From positions 62,001 through 126,000 of the forward strand of contig CAJQUW010001420.1 of assembly GCA_907163375.1 (NCBI GenBank): a DNA stretch of 64,000 nt. The letters run 5' to 3'. Under the pieces are notes generated by a model, which worked only from the letters and a program-made list of their open reading frames with translations, had not been told where the DNA came from and did not search any database. Shown in pieces: positions 58,473-64,000 of this stretch. Both the position numbers and the translations under genes were made by a program. Every line of letters begins with the position of its first letter. Position 1 is the stretch's first letter. The DNA comes from Prostheceraeus crozeri. Its lineage: Eukaryota > Platyhelminthes > Polycladida > Euryleptidae.

Positions 58473-60480
58473 AGCACTCGGTTTTGAAATTTGGCCGTTA
58501 ACAGTTATTTTGTCGTCTTGAATATCTTTGTTATATTGCTACAAAACAGCCAGCTCAATTTGTCTAATTCTTGCCAGAAGTTCGATCTGCAATTTTCTCA
58601 ACTTATTGTCATTTAGATTGTTTCTGCTGATAACTTAGTCTGACATGTACGATGCTAATTGAAATAGTTCCCATGCCTTAATACCGGCCATCCCGGCCTA
58701 TATTAGGGCACCGCATGATCTTGTCGCATTGAAGGAATCCTTCGGTTCCCGATTGGGACACACGTATCACAGCCACACCTCATTTGGTGACTGCCGGTAC
58801 AAGTGGAAATTTTTACATCTCCAATGACGACGAGAGAGAAGACTCCAGCGAACAAAACAGTGACTCTGTTCCTTATCCATATAGGCCTATGGTCATCGAT
58901 GGTTATTTCATAGTAGAGGTCTAATCGACGAAGAAGGCAGCACAGATGTCTATCAAATCATTGTGAAGCATCATCATAAAACACTTCTTATCAAACATAG
59001 ATAGTGGGTTTTAATTCATTAGCCAGCAACAACGACGATTGTCATTGGTTTCCGTCTATAGCTATGACTATTTCTAAGCTAATATCTCCAGATAACGGGC
59101 CGTAATCCTTTGCTTATTGAAATTACCAGGTCGCAATATAATTTATCAGGCCTCAATGTATTACATTGCTGCCTGATGAATTGGCAGGACATATCGTGTA
59201 AACTGCGGAAAAGTAACAGTTCATGAAACAATTATGAAATTCACAGTAATTGGATGTGATGCGAATCAATTTAGCCTTCCTTTTCTGAACATTTCTTTGT
59301 ATTACCTAGTAATTCATTATTAGTTATTTCGCCACCTTCTTTGTTCCAGTAGGTCGCTTTAAGTTGCACATATTGTTCTTAACTATTGGGAACAATATGC
59401 TTCAGTAACTGCGCTCACTCATAAAAGTTTGGTGACAACACTTTCTCCAAAACTGCAAAAGACATAGTTAACTAGTGTGATATCACGGTTCTTGACTTTT
59501 GTAATGGGCTTCTTGTCAATGGATATATTATTGAAGTTCCAATTGATGACATCTTGAATCTCGATACAGGGATAATGTTTAATTCTAATGCCGAGTAACA
59601 AAATATTCGCATCGAATAGGTTCTCGATTACATGTATAAAAGCAATTGCTGATTTGGATGCAGGCAATAACTGTATGTGGCATCAGCGATAAATGTTGTC
59701 CAAAATGCAGAATACAATTAATAGGAAATGTAATGCAGCTATATTTTTATACTAATTCCATATTTTCAGATTCAATCTATATTTTGAGGTTATTTCTCAT
59801 AATCCGTTGAAAAAGCTCCTGGAGAAGAAAGCATTTTATCTCATATTCAAGAGTTTCTATAGACCATATTCATCTTTGTTCCAAATCACTTTTGAAATTA
59901 CCAGATTACCATGCTATACTATTATAATCATTGTCCACAATAACCATTTCAAGCAATTATTTGATACATGTTTTCCTGGTATTTATAAACGTCTAAATGA
60001 TAATTGTTTTGAGGCTGTCGGTTTTGCATTTTTATTTCTAGGCAGGCATTAGTAATCCAAGTTTTCCTTCTTCTAACGGCTTCTATACGGCCTTGCAAAA
60101 ATTCCAGCACACCTTGAGATAATCACAGCTAGCGACCGCTCTAGACTGCGTATAAAATTCGCGTTCACTGTCGGTTAAACTTCATGGAAAGAAGAATAAG
60201 ACTATAATGAAATTATTTACGAAAGACATGCGATGGTTCATTGAGGACAGTTTGAAAAAAGGCAGAACCAATGTCAGTAGCGACTTAAGTCAATGACATC
60301 GATCAATAGATGTCTTTGACATCGTCTTACCATGAAATCTATCTGACGGAATGCACAATGACATTATAGAGATGAAGTAATGGAGATATCGATTGCCACA
60401 AGTTCAAATTTTTACGTGAAATGACGATATCAGTTATTCTTCTTCATTAAATACAGTCTATTTTTGTATTCAATTGAAAA
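58473..60480. other. no gene supported
   Basis: Non-coding by eye. TGCCTTAATACCGGCC at 58674-58689 repeats 48711-48726 on the other side of the transposon. Small hairpins occur near 59145 and 59372. Frames at 59419 (minus) and 59807 (plus) have no recognisable domain. Confidence 0.45.
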
Positions 60481-61735
60481 ATGAGTCGGGTGTCTGAATC
60501 ATTGCGTTGGAGAATCACTCTAAAAGAAGACGCAGGGTGGTTGTACACTGTAAATTGCTCAATACCAATCACATACGAAGGATGCATAACAAAATATTTT
60601 TTGGTATATTTCTGTATTCTCTTGGTATATATTTGTATGCTTTTCGTATGCTTTTTCAAATGTGGTATGCTTTACATACTAAAGCCTTACCAGTACAATG
60701 TTAAAGGAAAGCATCAATGATTTCTAATATTTGTTGATTGAAGGCCTTTTGTCAATAAAGATCACACTAATGTTACTACTGTTCTGTAAGTAGTGAGATA
60801 ATGACATTCAAGAGTCATTCTTTCAATACTGAATTCGATTTTAATACACGTAAGTCTAAGGCATGTCATGAATAATCAATAAGATTTCAACCATCAACAA
60901 TTATGTATTATGCAATTTTGAAATTAAGCATATTATCAATCCGTTATAAAAACACATTATAATTCATGAACGCAAAAATAGTCATGTTTGAGATATATAA
61001 GTCAACATAATTTCACTAAAGATATCGTTTAAATGAAATGATGTTTATCAACTTGGGTCGTAAAGTAGAGTAACATAAACGTCCTGTTGATGTTGCTAGA
61101 CAAGTAGCATCGACGACATATTTGTGGAGCATAAAATTCACAATAAATCTAATGTACTTTAATATCACTCTATCAAACAAATAATATTCACCACTTGTAT
61201 TACCGAAAAAAGTTATTTGACAGTAGTATGTAATACAAATGGATACCAGAGGCAACGAATAAGGATGAATTTCCATCGGGTCTCGTATATAAAACATACC
61301 AACAATTCGTATTTCAGTGTAAAGCAGCCAATCACAGATAGAATAGTTCGTATCGCTACATACTAATCACATACTAAAGTAAGTGAGATGTGGTATGAAA
61401 AACATACCAGATCTCTGTAGACATACCAAAATCTCGTATCAGATGTTAGTTTAAAATTGTATGTAATTTTCGTATCCAGCGATTTACCGTGTATGGAGCA
61501 ATTGCATCTCATTGTGGACTAGGCAGCAACTTCCATGGTCTGTGGATCAGCGGCACGCTGTTTTTAGTGATGGGAGTCGTTTTTGCTTACGTTGGACTGA
61601 TGGAAGAATTCGGGTAAGGAGGCTTCCAGGAAAGAGACTGACTAATCAGGCTGCAGTACAATGGTGTGACAGAGCAGGAGGAGGTGGAGGTTCCATAATG
61701 GCGTGGGCCGCTATCAGCATGAACTGACTTCACTT
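60481..61735 (+). mobile_element. decayed Tc1/mariner transposase, split by an insertion
   Basis: The N-terminal helix-turn-helix start MSRVSESLRWRITLKEDAGW (60481-60540) is continued after the insertion by LYGAIASHCGLG (from 61494). The frame then jumps to RQQLPWSVDQRHAVFSDGSR, FCLRWTDGRIRVRRLPGKRL and GGGGGSIMAWAAIS, which is the Tc1 catalytic-core pattern FSDESRF...GGGSVMVWG. The middle ~100 residues are missing and the C-terminal Glu region is absent. The copy is dead. Confidence 0.8.
60544..61493. mobile_element. ~950-bp TA-flanked element inserted in the Tc1 copy
   Basis: The ends TACACTGTAAATTGCTCAAT and (inverse) TACACGGTAAATCGCTGGAT are imperfect TIRs flanked by TA at 60544-60545 and 61492-61493. 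Removing it restores the Tc1 helix-turn-helix reading. GGTATG/CATACC words recur in both subterminal regions. No transposase frame is evident. Confidence 0.75.
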
Positions 61736-62478
61736 ATGTAATAAGTGAGGCTCACAAAGATATGAAACCAATGACAAAAATATTACTATGATGCTATTAT
61801 CAGGCAGGAATTTCATCATCTTCAGCTGCTTCAGATGATTTTGAATTAATGCCTTCTAATAGCGACATTAGCCAAATGCACATGTACCTCAGCGATGAAG
61901 TGACAAATGTCAGACGATGCCGCAGGCCGATGTTGACATTTAGGTCATGTCGCTGAAGCGCTATGATACATTTGGTATGTCCCATAGCCGTAAACTATCT
62001 ATGATGTTTCCAAGATATGAAATAATAATCATATTTCAAGCTATGATAGAAAACAACAGATATCACACTTACGTACATGTACATCAACTAAATGATTATA
62101 ATGACTTTCGAATTGATATTTGACAATGGATATGTGTTTTGACAATCTCTGTCTTCTAGTCATAGAAATGGAGCTACACACATAGAGGGCGTGGATGATC
62201 CACATTGTGAGAATGAAAAGGGAGATGCAGAAAAAAGTAAGGTACAAAAAGTAGTATTGCATAGCCTACGACATATTTTCAGAGATAATACATGCATTTA
62301 TTAATCTTGAGGCAACGATATCATAACGATGTCATAGATTTTCGTAGGCCATACATCGCAAATGTCACTTATTGGAAATACATTAAGAGCATAGACATTA
62401 CCCTGTCGTCATTTTTCAATACTTATAACATAGAAGTTACTGCTAAGATCATAGACTTATAAATTGCAGAAGAATGTA
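61736..62478. other. no gene seen
   Basis: AT-rich non-coding sequence. Frames at 61800 and 62041 have no recognisable domain. Confidence 0.45.
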
Positions 62479-62581
62479 GCATTATATCATGGGTTTTTAG
62501 GGCAGTAATATCAGACATAGGCGAGGCTGCGTTAGACCAGACTGTCTGATATTTCTGCCCACAAAATCCATGATATAATGC
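62479..62581. repeat. foldback hairpin
   Basis: GCATTATATCATGGGTTTT...GGGCAGTAATATCAGACA pairs with TGTCTGATATTTCTGCCC...AAATCCATGATATAATGC around a ~25-base loop. It lies next to the dispersed repeat copy. Confidence 0.8.
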
Positions 62582-62880
62582 CTTTGTATGTAACTCTTAA
62601 GAAGTCTATGAATATTGCAATTCTTGATCACTATTAGTAACAGATAATAGGGAGATGAAGAAATCTTTGATTGACTTTTATCGAAGTCTATGAAAGTTTG
62701 CTCTCTCAATAGATGGTAGTTCATGAAAACTTTGAAAGTCCATGAATGTTTGCAATGTGAATAGATTTGAAATTCAGATTTCTATCAAAAAATGATTTGA
62801 AATATCCATTTACCAATTCATTCATCAATAGATTCTCAGGCTGGAGTGACGGACGACTGTTCATGCATAGACTTCCAAAT
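62582..62880. repeat. dispersed repeat, copy 2 (inverse of 25551-25858)
   Basis: This shares GAAGAAATCTTTGATTGACTT, TTTGCAATGTGAATAGATTT and CAAAAAATGATTTGAAATAT with copy 1 in the opposite orientation. Confidence 0.8.
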
Positions 62881-64000
62881 TTCTCTGGACAGATAGGTTG
62901 AAATCAACATTTTGGAGAGCAGCTCACCTGCCAGCACAGCATGTATGTATATTTATGTACATTAGGAGTTCGGACGCATGAGCCTACACATGATTATGCT
63001 CTAAACGCATGTGATACATCTCCGCGTTATTTGCTAATTTTGCGATTTTTCTTCTAACAACTTTCTCAGAACTGAGGCATTTGACATTTCATGAACAAAT
63101 ATTTTGCACATGCTGTTGAAAAATGTCATTGAATTCTGCTCAAAAACTTTGCAGCTTCAGGATGTCGAACATTGCCAACTCACTATTTGTGACAATACAT
63201 TCCCGACAAAAATAACTTTTTTTACATTTCAGGAGTGAAGGACAGCAAGCATCACTTATATCATCTCGATTATTAGGACTCATATTGAAATCAGATTTTG
63301 TATTCAAACATTCTCCTGCATACACTTCATCTTCTGTGGTTGTCTGCATGATATTTTATCATCAACACTTCTCAGACTAAATCCGGAAAACTTCAATTAA
63401 GTTATTGTTTTCATTTTCTTGTCACTCTCTGTAAGGTGACGCACGGAGATAAAATAATATGCCCCAGTCATTTGAGGTATCCAGCTAAAACCCCTCTCAA
63501 TGTGATCTGGCTGTGCTTTTCCGAGCATTGGCCATTGGTCTCAGAAGAGTCTCCATCAGGTCGGATCACCTGATAACTGTTCAGACCTCCTTAGAAGAAG
63601 CTGCTCAGGTTGTAAATGCTTATTGTGTCCATCATGATTGTTTTCATGAAATTGAATTCAAAGAAGGATCTCCTTATAGTTCACTTTTCTGTTCCCCTTC
63701 ATTTCAGGACATACATAATGGAATCGGTAGCTTCTCCTTTCCTCTCGAAACTGTTCCTTACATAGCAATGGTCGATGCTTTGGTTGGAGCTTCCATCCGT
63801 TGAATTCGGCTTCACGGAACTTTGTCAGTCTTTCCCAAGTATTACATAATTGAATCCGATTTCGAATTTCTATTGCTGGCTGGTCATCCACAGATTATCC
63901 AAAAGTCATCAGATTGACAACTTTGGAAAACTTGTGATAGATGATAGATACATTATGTGCTGCTGGGAATGGATTTCTCTCTGTGATAGATGCAGACTTT
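62881..64000. other. no gene assigned; possible coding traces at 63.48-63.89 kb
   Basis: Two overlapping frames on opposite strands (63513-63803 plus, 63658-63891 minus) have more balanced composition than the surroundings and could mark a decayed element. I recognise no domain in either and neither has supporting splice sites. Confidence 0.3.

Noticed and set aside
63513-63891. Opposing frames of 77-96 codons near the right edge
   Set aside because: No domain is recognised on either strand. It is noted as a possible decayed element only.

Overview
The window is eukaryotic, AT-rich and intron-rich. It looks like nuclear DNA of a bilaterian invertebrate, probably marine. The support is a muscle troponin T gene (absent from sponges and cnidarians), an ependymin-family secreted protein gene, and a mixed load of tRNA-derived SINE, LINE, Penelope-like, Tc1, Crypton-like and MITE sequences. 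I cannot name the phylum. Almost every open frame over 60 codons is chance, so the annotation rests on exon/splice logic, family motifs and repeat structure.

Region 1, 1-23 kb: the 5' half of a troponin T gene on the minus strand. A non-coding first exon lies near 20.85 kb and the ATG is at 19698. Six coding exons run down to 6647 and encode 167 residues. Splice phases agree at every junction. The remaining exons must lie beyond the left edge, because 1-6646 shows none. The introns hold a SINE, several families of short TIR elements, a foldback element, a pogo-like element and one copy of a ~1.4 kb segment. A second copy of that segment lies just upstream of the promoter.

Region 2, 23-36 kb: gene-poor. 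Two plus-strand exons (28118-28249 and 33548-33752) have matching phases and encode the N-terminal half of an ependymin-related secreted protein. Later exons were not found.

Region 3, 36-62 kb: a transposon graveyard. From left to right it holds an inverted AT-rich element with Penelope-like terminal hairpins; a broken LINE with endonuclease and RT; two medium-sized TIR elements; a LINE C-terminal fragment with a CCHC finger; a Crypton-type recombinase fragment; a LINE RT fragment; a 9.6 kb DNA transposon; and a decayed Tc1 element split by a smaller TA-flanked element.

The 9.6 kb transposon (48848-58472) is the most unusual object. It has 21-bp terminal inverted repeats, seven copies of a 13-14 bp subterminal motif, and a three-exon transposase that I cannot place in a named superfamily. 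The last exon is interrupted by a 4.5 kb near-perfect palindrome made of two head-to-head Penelope-like elements. That insertion is flanked by a 14-bp target duplication, and each arm carries the same 220-bp hairpin MITE. The nesting order is transposon, then Penelope dimer, then MITE (the MITE being older than the dimer).

Nothing here is bacterial. There is no CRISPR array, operon, rRNA or canonical tRNA gene.
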